From positions 5,205,501-5,269,500 of the forward strand of contig NZ_CP048882.1 in assembly GCF_015910445.1 (NCBI RefSeq): 64,000 nucleotides of DNA, in the 5' to 3' direction. The position numbers and the translations under genes were made by a program. Shown here one piece after another: positions 34,775 to 43,738 of the stretch. Source of the stretch: Streptomyces bathyalis (lineage in GTDB: Bacteria; Actinomycetota; Actinomycetes; Streptomycetales; Streptomycetaceae). Under the pieces are notes generated by a model. That model had not been told where the DNA came from, ran no database searches, and saw nothing but the letters and a program-made list of their open reading frames with translations. How positions within the stretch are numbered: position 1 is the first letter of the stretch; every line of letters starts with the position of its first letter.

Positions 34775-36988
34775 ATGAAGGTCCTGCCCTGGCTCCGTGC
34801 GATCGGTGAGACGGCTCGGTCCGGACTGTCGGTGGAGCGGACGGCGCTCCATCCGCTCGTGGCTCTGCGGGGAGCGCTCGGCGTCGCGATCGTCGTCGGG
34901 CTCACGCTGTGGGCCGGCTCGCCCGAACTCGCGGTGTCCTCCGCGTTCGGCGCCTTCTCCTCCGGTGTGGCCACCTTCCAGCGGAGCTGGCGGCCGCGTC
35001 CCGTGCTGGCGCTGTCCGCTGCGGCCGGACTGGCCCTGTCGACCTTCGTCGGCTTCCTCGCGGCGGGCGAACCGCTGGCGTTCGTGGTGCTGCTCGCACT
35101 CTGGGCCTTCCTGGCGGGCATGGCGTGGGGGGTCGGGCCCACCGCGGGCGTGGTGGCCTCCTCGACCGTGGCCGTCATGCTCGTCACCGTCACCCTGCCC
35201 ACGACGCTGCTCGGCGCTCTCGCGCACACGGCGCTCATCGCGGCCGGCGGATGCGTGCAGGCGGCCCTGATCGTGCTGCTTCCCGTACGCCGGTGGGGCG
35301 AGCGGCGTGACGCGCTCGCCGACGCGCTGGCCGCCGTCGCCGACTACGCGCGCCGCCTCCGCCACGACCCCAGCGCTCCCTTCGATCCCGAGCCGCTGAT
35401 GACGGCACGCAGCGCTGCCGCGGTGACCCCGCGCCAGGCGCGCCGCCGGCCACGGCAGCTCGGCGGATACCGGGGGCTGGCCGAACGGTTCAGGCCGGTG
35501 CTCGCCTCGCTCGCCGACCCCGATGTGGGGGCGCCCATGGTGGGCCAGGAGCGGGAGCGCGTAAGGGAGTTGCTGTCGGCGGCCGCGACCGTACTGGACG
35601 CCACGGCCCGCGCGATCCGTCGCGGCGAACGCGTGCGCATCCCGCAGGACGCGCTCGCGGTGCTGCAAGTCCCCGAAACGGGACCGGTGTTGCACGGTCC
35701 CGCACGCAAGGCAGCCATGCGGCTCATCGCGCTGACGCAGGAGGCGGTCGACGCCGCGCAGGAGCCGGTCGAGGTCACCCGCCCCCTTCCGCTGATCCCG
35801 CGTGCGACGTGGCGCATGCCTGCCCGGCCGGACCGCTCCGAGGACGAGGACGTCTACGTCGACACCGAGGCGATACCCGAAGAGGCCCGCGCGCCACGGC
35901 ACTTGACCCAGCCGTCCCTGACCGGGCTCGTGCCCGTCGCGCTGCGCGTCCTCCGCCGCGAGCTGCGCTGGTCCTCACCGGTCTGCAGGCACGCGGTGCG
36001 GGTCGCTGTCGCCGTGGCCGCGACCTATCTGCTGGGCAAGGCGCTGCCACCCGAACACGGCTACTGGGCGCCGCTGACCGTGGTGATGGTGATGCGGCCG
36101 GACTTCTCCCGCACGTACGAGAGAGGCTTCGCGCGTCTGGCCGGGACGCTCGTCGGCGTGGCCGTCGCCGGCTCGGTGACGGCGCTGTTGCATCCCCCGC
36201 CCTGGGGCAGCGCCGCGCTTGCGGTTGTGAGCATCGGGCTGATGTATCTGCTGATGCGCACCGGCTATGCCATCGTCTCCGCGTGCATCGGCGCGTACGT
36301 CGTCTTCCTGCTGAGCATCGCCGGATCGCTGTGGTCCCAGACGGTGCTGGAGAGGATCTGGCTGACGGCGCTGGGCGGCGCGGTGGCCATGCTCAGCTAC
36401 GCGGTCTTCCCGACGTGGGAGACACCGATGCTGCGGGACCGGCTCGCCGACTGGCTGACGGCGACGGGCAGTTACACCGTCGCGGTGCTGGACCGCTTCG
36501 CCGACCCGAAGGTCACCGCCTCGGGCCCCACGGGCACGCCGCTGCCCGGCCACCCCGACCGCAGGATCCGCGAGGCGCTGCTGGACACCCGGGCCGCACG
36601 CCAGGAGTGGGACCGTACGGCGTCGCGGGCGGGAGCGGAGCCCGTACGCCACCGCGGAGGACTCTCGCTGCGCTCCGCCGCCGACGCACAGGACGCACTG
36701 ATCACGGCGGGCCGCGTCACGATGCTGCTGGAGGCGCACCTGCCCGGACCGGACGCCGAACCCGACCCGGGCGCCGACGAGTTCGCCCGCGCCCTGGAGT
36801 CCACGCTGCCCGAGGCGTCGAGGACGGTCCGTGAGAAGGAGGTCCCGGACTTCGGTCCCGTGCACGAAGCGCTGTCCCGGTGGTGGGAGCGGGAGGCCGA
36901 CCGTCCTTCCCCGCCGGTCGCCCTGCGCAGCGCGGACCTGCTGGCCGACGCCCTCGAAGATCTCGCGGACGCGGTGACCCCGAAGTGA
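34775..36988 (+). CDS. FUSC-family (fusaric acid resistance/YccS-like) membrane protein
   Basis: The 737-residue protein has two hydrophobic blocks of about six membrane segments each (residues about 28-170 and 405-545) separated and followed by large charged cytosolic regions, the YccS/FUSC arrangement. Typical are GYWAPLTVVMVMRPDFSRT in the second block and the repeated LRGALGVAIVVGLTLW in the first. The family is thought to export aromatic acids or similar toxic compounds. ATG 34775 has no strong ribosome site. It is divergent from the two-component system, which might regulate it. Confidence 0.85.
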   Translation: MKVLPWLRAIGETARSGLSVERTALHPLVALRGALGVAIVVGLTLWAGSPELAVSSAFGAFSSGVATFQRSWRPRPVLALSAAAGLALSTFVGFLAAGEPLAFVVLLALWAFLAGMAWGVGPTAGVVASSTVAVMLVTVTLPTTLLGALAHTALIAAGGCVQAALIVLLPVRRWGERRDALADALAAVADYARRLRHDPSAPFDPEPLMTARSAAAVTPRQARRRPRQLGGYRGLAERFRPVLASLADPDVGAPMVGQERERVRELLSAAATVLDATARAIRRGERVRIPQDALAVLQVPETGPVLHGPARKAAMRLIALTQEAVDAAQEPVEVTRPLPLIPRATWRMPARPDRSEDEDVYVDTEAIPEEARAPRHLTQPSLTGLVPVALRVLRRELRWSSPVCRHAVRVAVAVAATYLLGKALPPEHGYWAPLTVVMVMRPDFSRTYERGFARLAGTLVGVAVAGSVTALLHPPPWGSAALAVVSIGLMYLLMRTGYAIVSACIGAYVVFLLSIAGSLWSQTVLERIWLTALGGAVAMLSYAVFPTWETPMLRDRLADWLTATGSYTVAVLDRFADPKVTASGPTGTPLPGHPDRRIREALLDTRAARQEWDRTASRAGAEPVRHRGGLSLRSAADAQDALITAGRVTMLLEAHLPGPDAEPDPGADEFARALESTLPEASRTVREKEVPDFGPVHEALSRWWEREADRPSPPVALRSADLLADALEDLADAVTPK

Positions 36989-37256
36989 GTGCCCCCGCCG
37001 GACTGAACATGCTCACCGAGGACTTGGGCCCCTGGCTGGCGGGCGAGTACGCACGCGTCCACGGGGTGAAGGCCCCCAGGACGTGACTGGCGGGTCCCGG
37101 CATGGGCGGGTGGCAGTCGCCGACAGCGTGCCCCGGCGCCGCGAACTCCCGGGCAGAGACTGCCCGTCGCCGTGACCGGTCCGGGACGTGCCCGGCCGGT
37201 GCTGTCTCGCCGAACGCCGGGCGCCGGGCGCTGAATGCCGGACTGCCGCGTCCTCG

Positions 37257-38162
37257 TCAGACGTCGGGGCGCAGGCGCACGTACCGCACCAGCGGAACGC
37301 GGCCCGTGCGTACGCGCACCTCCGCCGTGAGCGGCTCGGTCAACGGCCGCCACCGCACGTCCAGTTCGGCGTCCGTGACGGACGCACCGAGACGGCCGGC
37401 CACGGCGCGGCCCAGCTGGGACGCGGACACAGGGGGCAGACGGGGCGTGGTCAACGCCCGGCGCCCGTCGGGGAGTTCAACGACGGCTCCCCAGGGACGC
37501 CGCTCCGGGCCGGTGATGCCGATGAGCCGGGCATCGGTCGTGTCGGCCGACCTCACCTTCCGCCAGGCGGCCCGGGGGTCTCGAGGGCGGTAGGAGGAGT
37601 CCCAGCGCTTGGAGACGATCCCCTCGACGCCCTGCCCTCTCATGTCGCGCATCCAAGTGCGGGCCTCCTCCGCGTCCTCCGTGGCGAGGACCATCTGGAT
37701 CTCCGGGCCCGCCTCGTCCACGACGTCGCGCAGCCGCGGCCAGCGCGTACGCAGCGGCTCCGCGCGCAGATCCGTGTGCGCGACCGCGAGCAGGTCGAAG
37801 GCGACCAGGATCGCGCCGGGAGCTGCGGACCTGGGCCGTCTCGCCAGGCCCCGCGACTGAAGGGCCTCGAAGTCGAAGGACCGCTGCTGCTCGTTCCACA
37901 CCACCACCTCGCCGTCGATGACGGTGCCGGTGGCCAACTGCGAACCGGCGTCGACGAGTTCGGGGAACTGACGGGTCACCTCACGCTTGCTCCGGGAGTG
38001 GATCCGCACACCCTCCGCGGTGACGGCGAGGGCCACCCGCCAGCCGTCGAGCTTGATGGAGTGGTGCCAGCCGGGACCGTCGGGGACCGCCTCCGCCGGC
38101 TTCGGCCGTACGAGATCCACCGGCAGCCGCACCACGAGCGCACCGTTCGCACCGGAATTCAC
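37257..38162 (-). CDS. ATP-dependent DNA ligase (LigC-like)
   Basis: The 301-residue protein has the nucleotidyltransferase motifs of ATP-dependent ligases: motif I SIKLDGWR with the adenylated Lys, motif Ia/III region VIDGEVVVWNE and LVAFDLLAV, motif IV VEGIVSKRW, and motif V WRKVRS, followed by a small OB-fold region starting LIGITGPERRPWG. It matches the short LigC type used in break repair and lacks polymerase or Ku neighbours. The start is uncertain: GTG 38162 is favoured by GAGG about ten bases upstream, while GTG 38225 would add 21 residues. It is convergent with FUSC. Confidence 0.85.
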   Translation of the reverse strand: MNSGANGALVVRLPVDLVRPKPAEAVPDGPGWHHSIKLDGWRVALAVTAEGVRIHSRSKREVTRQFPELVDAGSQLATGTVIDGEVVVWNEQQRSFDFEALQSRGLARRPRSAAPGAILVAFDLLAVAHTDLRAEPLRTRWPRLRDVVDEAGPEIQMVLATEDAEEARTWMRDMRGQGVEGIVSKRWDSSYRPRDPRAAWRKVRSADTTDARLIGITGPERRPWGAVVELPDGRRALTTPRLPPVSASQLGRAVAGRLGASVTDAELDVRWRPLTEPLTAEVRVRTGRVPLVRYVRLRPDV

Positions 38163-38314
38163 AGCGCCCAGCCTCACGCTGCGCCACCGGACGGGCGGGC
38201 GGCCACGCCGCAGCCACGCGGGCACGCCACCGCTGTGGCGGAGCGGGCGTGCCGATGAGTTACGGGCACCGCCCCGGTCAGCACTCGTACGCGACGGACC
38301 CGGAAGGAGCGAGC

Positions 38315-38737
38315 GTGGCCGACGACGAGAAGCAGATCCGTGACCTGATCGAACGCTGGGCGAAGGCGGTGCACGAGGGCGACATGGACGGCGTGCTGGA
38401 CGCTCACGCCGACGACATCGTGATGTACGACGTGCCGCCGCCCGACGACGGCATCCGCGGCATCGAGCGCTATCGCGCGTCGTGGCCCCCGTTCTTCGAC
38501 TGGCAGCGTCAGGGCGCCTGCTTCGAGATCGTCTCGCTGGATGTCACGGCGGGCGCCGACGTCGCCTTCGCCCACGCGCTGCTGCGCTGCGGCACCGAAC
38601 AGGAGTTGCGGGAGGACCCGGCGAACCGCCTCCGTATGACGATCGGGCTGCGCAAGGAGAACGGACGGTGGACCGTCTCCCACGAGCACCACTCGTTCCC
38701 GCACAAGGACCTGGGCCCCGGCGACCAGGAGAAGTGA
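38315..38737 (+). CDS. SnoaL/SgcJ-like NTF2-fold protein
   Basis: The 140-residue protein has the cone-shaped NTF2 pattern: IRDLIERWAKAVHEGDMDGV, AHADDIVMYDVPPPDDG, IRGIERYRASW and the closing strands GRWTVSHEHHSFP. Such proteins are ligand-binding or isomerase-like and are often mis-described as ketosteroid isomerases. GTG 38315 has GGAAGGAG six bases upstream. The stop is six bases from the next start, so it forms a two-gene operon with the DHFR-like reductase. The substrate is unknown. Confidence 0.87.
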   Translation: MADDEKQIRDLIERWAKAVHEGDMDGVLDAHADDIVMYDVPPPDDGIRGIERYRASWPPFFDWQRQGACFEIVSLDVTAGADVAFAHALLRCGTEQELREDPANRLRMTIGLRKENGRWTVSHEHHSFPHKDLGPGDQEK

Positions 38738-38743
38738 CGGCGC

Positions 38744-39322
38744 ATGAGAAGGATCATCCTGTCCGCGTCGGTCTCGCTCGACGGCTACTTCGAAGGGCCG
38801 GACCGCTCGCTCGAGTGGCACATGGTCGACCACGAACTGCACGAGCACTTCAACGAGCAGTCCCGGGGCATGGGCGCCTTCCTGCTGGGACGCGTCAACT
38901 ACGAGCTCATGGAGTCGTTCTGGCCCACCGCTGACTCCGATCCGGCGAGCACCGGCCCGGTCAGGGAGTTCGCCGGGATCTGGCGCGAGACCCCCAAGAT
39001 CGTCTTCTCGAGGACCCTGGAGCGGGCCGAGGGGAACACCGCGATCAGGCGGGAGGTGGATCCCGAGGAGATCCTGGCGCTCAAGGCCCAGCCCGGCGGC
39101 GACATGGCCGTCGGCGGCGCCGAACTGGCCGCTGCCTTCCGGCAGCACGACCTCATCGACGAGTACCGCCTCTACGTGCACCCCGTCCTTCTCGGCGAGG
39201 GCAGGCCGCTGTTCTCCCCTGCTGACGGCAGGACCGCTCTGCGCCTCGCCGGGACGAGGACCTTCGGCAACGGCGTCGTCATGCTGCACCACGTGCGGGC
39301 GGAGGCCGGCTCACCCGCATGA
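38744..39322 (+). CDS. Dihydrofolate reductase-like (RibD C-terminal domain) protein
   Basis: The 192-residue protein shares the NADPH-reductase fold of DHFR/RibD: RRIILSASVSLDGYFEGPD, the FLLGRVNYELMESFWP block, KIVFSRTLERAE, the glycine motif DMAVGGAELAAAF and LYVHPVLLGEGRPLF. Many actinomycetes carry several such reductases of unknown substrate. It follows the NTF2-like gene by six bases. It lacks the folate-site Asp context of true FolA, so a housekeeping DHFR role is unlikely. Confidence 0.87.
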   Translation: MRRIILSASVSLDGYFEGPDRSLEWHMVDHELHEHFNEQSRGMGAFLLGRVNYELMESFWPTADSDPASTGPVREFAGIWRETPKIVFSRTLERAEGNTAIRREVDPEEILALKAQPGGDMAVGGAELAAAFRQHDLIDEYRLYVHPVLLGEGRPLFSPADGRTALRLAGTRTFGNGVVMLHHVRAEAGSPA

Positions 39323-39395
39323 GCCGGACCGCGGCACCGAAGGCCGGTCGACGCGGGCGGAGCCCACGAGCTCACGCCAAGGCGAAGTGCGGAGC

Positions 39396-40694
39396 TCACG
39401 CCAGGGCGAAGTACCGCAGCCACAGATACAGGGCGGAGAGCGCGACGGTCACCGCGGTGACGACGAGGCCGTACTTGGTGAACTGCCAGAAGCTGATCGG
39501 CGTGCGGTTGCGTTCCGCGATGCCGAGGACGACGACGTTCGCGCTCGCGCCGATCGCGGTGGCGTTCCCGCCGAGGTCCGCGCCGAGCGTCAGCGCCCAC
39601 CACATGACGTGGTCGCTGCCGCCGCCCATGCTCTCGACGAGGTCGCCGGTGATGGGCGCCATCGTGGCCACGTACGGAATGTTGTCCACCACGCCGGACA
39701 GCACGGCGGAGCCGCCGAGCATCAGCATCGAGCCGCCGAGTTCCTGGTCGGCGACGGCGTCCGCCAGAGCGCGGGACGCTTCGCCGACCACGCCCGTCCC
39801 GATGAGCCCGCCGATCATGACGAACAGTCCGGCGAAGAAGGCGAGGGTGGGCCATTCGACGTCGGCGAGCACTTCGCCGGTGTGCACCGAGGAGATCGCG
39901 ACGAGGAGCCCCGCGCCGAGGAGCGCGACGATGCTCGGCTCGAAGTGCAGGACGGGATGCAGCACGAAGCCCGCGACGACCAGGCCCAGAACTGTCAGCC
40001 CCTGCACCAGCAGTCGCGGGTCGCGTATCGCCTCGCGTTCGTCCATCGCCATGACTTCGGACGCGCGCTCCTCGTCGTGCACGAACGACCTGCGGAACAG
40101 GACCCGGCACAGGGCGATCAGGACGAGCGTCAGAACGATGGCCAGCGGCGCCAGATGGACGATGAAGTCGTTGAAGGTGAGCCCCGCGCGGCTGGCGATG
40201 ATGATGTTGGGCGGGTCGCCGACCAGGGTCGCCGTGCCGCCGATGTTGGAGGCTATGACCTCCGCGATCAGGAAGGGCGCGGGCCGAAGCGCGAGGCGTT
40301 CGCAGACGAGCAGTGTGACCGGGGCGATCAGCAGCACCGTCGTGACGTTGTCGAGCAGCGCCGACATCGCCGAGGTGATCGCGACAAGCATCGCCATGAC
40401 GCGGAAGGGCCGTCCCCGTGCCCGCTTCACGGACCAGATGGCCACGTACTCGAACATGCCGGTCTTCCGCAGAACACCGACGATCATCATCATGCCGACC
40501 AGCAGGAAGATGACGTTCCAGTCGATGCCGGTGCGCTCCGAGTAGAACGCCGCCTTGTCGTCGGTCGCTCCGATCGCGAGCATCAGGGCGGCGCCGGCGA
40601 GGGCCGCCGCCACCCGGTGGATCTTCTCGGTGATGATCAGTGCGTAGGCGCCGGTGAAGACGGCTATCGCGGCCCAGCTGTGCCAGTCGTCCAT
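39396..40694 (-). CDS. ArsB/NhaD-family ion transporter
   Basis: The 432-residue permease has about twelve membrane segments with the SLC13/ArsB/NhaD signatures LVGMMMIVGVLRKTGMFEY, ALLDNVTTVLLIAPVT, GTATLVGDPPNIIIAS and VVDNIPYVATMAPI. Because its ATG overlaps by one base the stop of nhaA, an ion-exchange role such as sodium/proton antiport (NhaD-like) is more likely than arsenite export; no ars genes are near. GAGG lies about nine bases upstream of the start. The closest alternative is a generic citrate or dicarboxylate carrier. Confidence 0.87.
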   Translation of the reverse strand: MDDWHSWAAIAVFTGAYALIITEKIHRVAAALAGAALMLAIGATDDKAAFYSERTGIDWNVIFLLVGMMMIVGVLRKTGMFEYVAIWSVKRARGRPFRVMAMLVAITSAMSALLDNVTTVLLIAPVTLLVCERLALRPAPFLIAEVIASNIGGTATLVGDPPNIIIASRAGLTFNDFIVHLAPLAIVLTLVLIALCRVLFRRSFVHDEERASEVMAMDEREAIRDPRLLVQGLTVLGLVVAGFVLHPVLHFEPSIVALLGAGLLVAISSVHTGEVLADVEWPTLAFFAGLFVMIGGLIGTGVVGEASRALADAVADQELGGSMLMLGGSAVLSGVVDNIPYVATMAPITGDLVESMGGGSDHVMWWALTLGADLGGNATAIGASANVVVLGIAERNRTPISFWQFTKYGLVVTAVTVALSALYLWLRYFALA

Positions 40695-41992
40695 CAGGCC
40701 ACCTCGCCCTGCGGGGAACCGTGGGGGCCGCCACCACCGGCCGACCGGTAGCGCGCGTCGCGGATCTTCAGCAGTACGCATGCCACGGTTGCGGAGAGCA
40801 GCGAAGCGGTCAGCACCGCTGCCTTCACCTGCTCCGTCGTCGCCGGGTCGGTGATGGCCAGCTCCGTGACCAGGAGCGAGACCGTGAAGCCGATGCCGGC
40901 GAGCATCGAGACGCCCGCCATGTCGGGCCAGGCCAGGGCCGGATCGAGACGTGCCCGTGTGAAACGCGCCGCGAGATACGTGCCGCCGAGGACACCGGCG
41001 AACTTGCCGGCGAACAGGCCGAGAAGGACGCCCAGGGACTCCGGCTGCCGGATCATCTCCGCGAGGGCCGGGCCCGAGACGGTGACGCCCGCCGAGAAGA
41101 GGGCGAAGAGCGGAACGGCGACGCCGGCGGAGAGCGGACGGACCAGATGCTCGACGCGCTCGGCCGGCGAGGCCTCCTCGGCCTCAGGAGTCCCCGCTAC
41201 GGGACGCGGCCCGCCGGGTGCCGTACGGGGGCGGCTGCGCAGCAGCACTCCCAGGGCGACACCGGCGACCGTGGCGTGGACCCCGCTGTTGTACATCAGC
41301 GCCCACACGGCCACCGCCAGCGGCACGTACACGTACCAGCCCCGCACGCCCAGCCGGGCGTGCAGCACCCGGAAGAGGACCAGTCCCGCCGAGGCACCGG
41401 CCAGCGCCGCCCAGTTGAGGGTCGAGGTGAAGAACACGGCGATGACGAGGATGGCGCCGAGGTCGTCGACCACGGCGAGGGTCAGCAGGAACGTGCGGAC
41501 ACCGGACGGCAGATGGGACCCGATGACGGCCAGTACCCCGAGGGCGAAGGCGATGTCGGTGGCCATCGGCACGGCCCAGCCGCCGAGATCGCCGCCACCG
41601 GCGGACGCGACCAGCACGTAGACGCCCGCCGGCACGGCCGTTCCCGCCACTGCCGCCACGACCGGAAGGGCTGCCGCCGCCGGTCTGCGCAGCTCGCCCG
41701 AGACGAGCTCCCGCTTCAGCTCCGCGCCCGCGACGAAGAAGAACAACGTGAGCAGACCCTCGGACGCCCAGTGCCGCACGGACAGGTCGAGGCCGAGCGA
41801 GGGGAAGCCGAAGTGGAAGGAGCCCACGGCCTCGTAGGAACCGCTCAGGGTGTTCGCCCAGATCAGGGCCGTCAGCGTCGCCGCCAGCAGCACCACGCCG
41901 CCGGCCGTCTCGGTGCGCAGCACCTCGGTCAGGCGGCGCGAAGGCCCGGCAGGAGGGGCGGGGAAGGTGAACTTCGGGAGGACCGGCGACAT
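40694..41992 (-). CDS. nhaA: Na+/H+ antiporter NhaA
   Basis: The 432-residue protein exchanges external protons for internal sodium. It shows TETAGGVVLLAATLTALIWAN, FFFVAGAELKRELVSGEL, the sensor/transport motif PMATDIAFALGVLAVIG, and the paired aspartates in LTLAVVDDLGAILVIAVFF that bind Na+. A charged loop of about 40 residues near 275-310 is longer than in enterobacteria. ATG 41992 has AGGAG nine bases upstream; sequence before it is unrelated. It is the first gene of a two-gene antiporter operon and is divergent from a PucR-type regulator. Confidence 0.94.
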   Translation of the reverse strand: MSPVLPKFTFPAPPAGPSRRLTEVLRTETAGGVVLLAATLTALIWANTLSGSYEAVGSFHFGFPSLGLDLSVRHWASEGLLTLFFFVAGAELKRELVSGELRRPAAAALPVVAAVAGTAVPAGVYVLVASAGGGDLGGWAVPMATDIAFALGVLAVIGSHLPSGVRTFLLTLAVVDDLGAILVIAVFFTSTLNWAALAGASAGLVLFRVLHARLGVRGWYVYVPLAVAVWALMYNSGVHATVAGVALGVLLRSRPRTAPGGPRPVAGTPEAEEASPAERVEHLVRPLSAGVAVPLFALFSAGVTVSGPALAEMIRQPESLGVLLGLFAGKFAGVLGGTYLAARFTRARLDPALAWPDMAGVSMLAGIGFTVSLLVTELAITDPATTEQVKAAVLTASLLSATVACVLLKIRDARYRSAGGGGPHGSPQGEVA

Positions 41993-42177
41993 CGGCGTGG
42001 CTCCTGGTACAGAGGCGGCAGAGACGCCCGAGGGCGACGCCGACCAGACTTCCCGGCACACCAGTACCCCATCGATCACGACGAGGTGGTGGGACCACCG
42101 TACCCCGGCCCTCCGCTCCCATACGCTGTGGCCCGGGGGCAGACCGTAGAGCGGAGACCGAGGGGGAGTGCGGGCCT

Positions 42178-43308
42178 GTGGACGAGAACAGACCGCAGGC
42201 CGGCGGCGAGGACGACGGCATCGGGGACTTCCTCGGCCGTTACCCGGAGCTGCTGGCCGAGGTGTCGGAGACCGGCCGCCAGCCGCGCCGGCACGAACTG
42301 GACTCCTTCCGCGCCCTGGGCGAGCGCGCGGCCGAGCGGGGATGGGCGCTCCGGGACCTTGTCGGCCTCTACCTCGGGCGGACACGCGAACTGTGGGGCA
42401 CCCTGCCGGGAGTCGCCCGCGCCGCGACCGCAAACGAGCATGCCCGTACGGGGGACGCGTTGCTCGGCGCCGTCGAGGTGGCGGTGTCGGCGCTGGGGGA
42501 GGGGCACGAGCGGGCCCAGCGGCTCGCGGTGCGCCAGGAGGAGGGCGAGCGGCGGGAGTTCGTCGACGATCTGCTCTACGGCCGCAGCGACATGGGCCGG
42601 CTCGCGGAGCGCGCGCAGCGCTTCGGGCTGCGCCTGGCCGGTCTGCACACGGTCGCGGTCGCGGTGGGCACGGAGAAGTACGACGACGTGCACCGCACGG
42701 TGCGGCGCATCGAGCGCGACCTGGTCGGGCGGTTCGGGCCGCGGGACGTGCTGCTGTCCACGAAGGAGGGGCGGCTGGTCTGCATCGCCGCGAGCGGCGA
42801 CCGCGACGTGCTGGACCACTTCGTGCGTCTGGCAGAGAAGCCCGGCGCGGGCTATCCGGCGGCGCGGCGCATCGCCGTCGGGCGTGAGCACTCCGGCGCG
42901 GGCGGAGTGGTGAACAGCTACGAGGAGGCGCTGGGCGCACTCGAACTCGCCGAGCGGCTGGCCCTCGACGCTGTGCGGCTGAACGCCTCGGATCTGCTCG
43001 TCTTCCCGGTGCTGCTCCGCGACCGCGGGGCGATGGCGGACCTCGTCCGGACCGTGCTCGGGCCGCTGACGAAGGCCCGCGGCGGAGCGCGGCCGCTGCT
43101 GGAGACCCTGACGGAGTGCGCCGCGGCCGGTTATGTCAACGCCGAGGCGGCCCGGCGGCTGGGCCTGAGCGTGCGCACCCTGTCGTACCGCCTGGAACGC
43201 ATCCGCACCCTCACCGGCTACTCGCCGAGCGAGCCGTTGCAGCGGTTCACGCTGGAGGCCGCGGTCATGGGCGCGCGGCTGCTGGGGTGGCCCGAGAAGG
43301 AGCTGTGA
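42178..43308 (+). CDS. PucR-family transcriptional regulator
   Basis: The 376-residue protein has a helical N-terminal region (residues 15-130), a GGDEF-like/CdaR middle (FVDDLLYGRSDMGRLAERAQRF, then VLLSTKEGRLVCIA) and the C-terminal PucR/CdaR HTH: GYVNAEAARRLGLSVRTLSY, RLERIRTLTGYSP. GTG 42178 has GGGGGAG nine bases upstream. It is divergent from nhaA with a 185-base spacer, so control of the antiporter operon is plausible but not shown. PucR proteins usually respond to small metabolites. Confidence 0.88.
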   Translation: MDENRPQAGGEDDGIGDFLGRYPELLAEVSETGRQPRRHELDSFRALGERAAERGWALRDLVGLYLGRTRELWGTLPGVARAATANEHARTGDALLGAVEVAVSALGEGHERAQRLAVRQEEGERREFVDDLLYGRSDMGRLAERAQRFGLRLAGLHTVAVAVGTEKYDDVHRTVRRIERDLVGRFGPRDVLLSTKEGRLVCIAASGDRDVLDHFVRLAEKPGAGYPAARRIAVGREHSGAGGVVNSYEEALGALELAERLALDAVRLNASDLLVFPVLLRDRGAMADLVRTVLGPLTKARGGARPLLETLTECAAAGYVNAEAARRLGLSVRTLSYRLERIRTLTGYSPSEPLQRFTLEAAVMGARLLGWPEKEL

Positions 43309-43672
43309 GACGGACCGCGCCACGAGGGATGCGGCCGACGCGCGGTCAGTTCGGCACGTCGACTGTCAGACCCTTGTGATGAGGTGGTCCGGCGCGCGTG
43401 GGACGGGTGGGTGATCAGGTTGCTCACAGGACGTCAAAAGCGCGTAATGATTGCCGGGTTCTGGCAATGTGTGCCCGCGGCCTCCGGTGCGACGATGAAC
43501 GTGCGCCGCCAGGGCGCGCAGGCACGAGTCGATGCCCTCGACGGGGGTGAGGGCATCGACTCGATGCGTTCCGGGGAGGCGGCCCGGAGCCGGGACGACT
43601 GCCGGATGTCGGCACATAGAGGGACTCGGCCGTGCGGCCCGCAAGGGGAACGGACGGCCCGTGGAAGACGCA
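43309..43672. other. Intergenic region with possible promoter and two hairpins
   Basis: The region after the PucR gene contains TTGCTC (starting near 43419) with TAATGA at about 19-base spacing, a small inverted repeat ATTGCC/GGCAAT at about 43450-43468, and a perfect 15-bp hairpin at 43525-43563. No frame in it looks coding. The layout suggests a small RNA of about 110 nucleotides on the plus strand, or control elements. Confidence 0.35.
43525..43563. terminator. Perfect 15-bp inverted repeat
   Basis: CGAGTCGATGCCCTC (43525-43539) pairs fully with 43549-43563 around a 9-base loop. It is 217 bases past the PucR stop and 110 bases beyond the rpf terminator, with no T-run. It may terminate a plus-strand transcript or readthrough from either side. 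Confidence 0.65.
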
Positions 43673-43712
43673 CCGCAGCCCGCGCCCTCGGGGGAAGGAG
43701 CGCGGGCTGCGG
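43673..43712 (-). terminator. Terminator of the Rpf-like gene
   Basis: CCGCAGCCCGCGC (43673-43685) pairs perfectly with 43700-43712 around a 14-base loop, 27 bases past the stop of the Rpf-like gene. Confidence 0.85.
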
Positions 43713-43738
43713 ATTCTGCTGGCAGGCAGCGGCCTGAG

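Noticed and set aside
34379..35902. Extension of the histidine kinase frame to 35902
   Set aside because: The extra residues are Arg/Gly/His-rich and lie opposite the FUSC gene; a TTG with GGGAGG at 34378 fits the kinase start.
41993..42940. Extension of the NhaA frame to 42940
   Set aside because: It is antisense to the PucR gene and Pro/Arg/Ala-rich; ATG 41992 has AGGAG and the normal NhaA opening.
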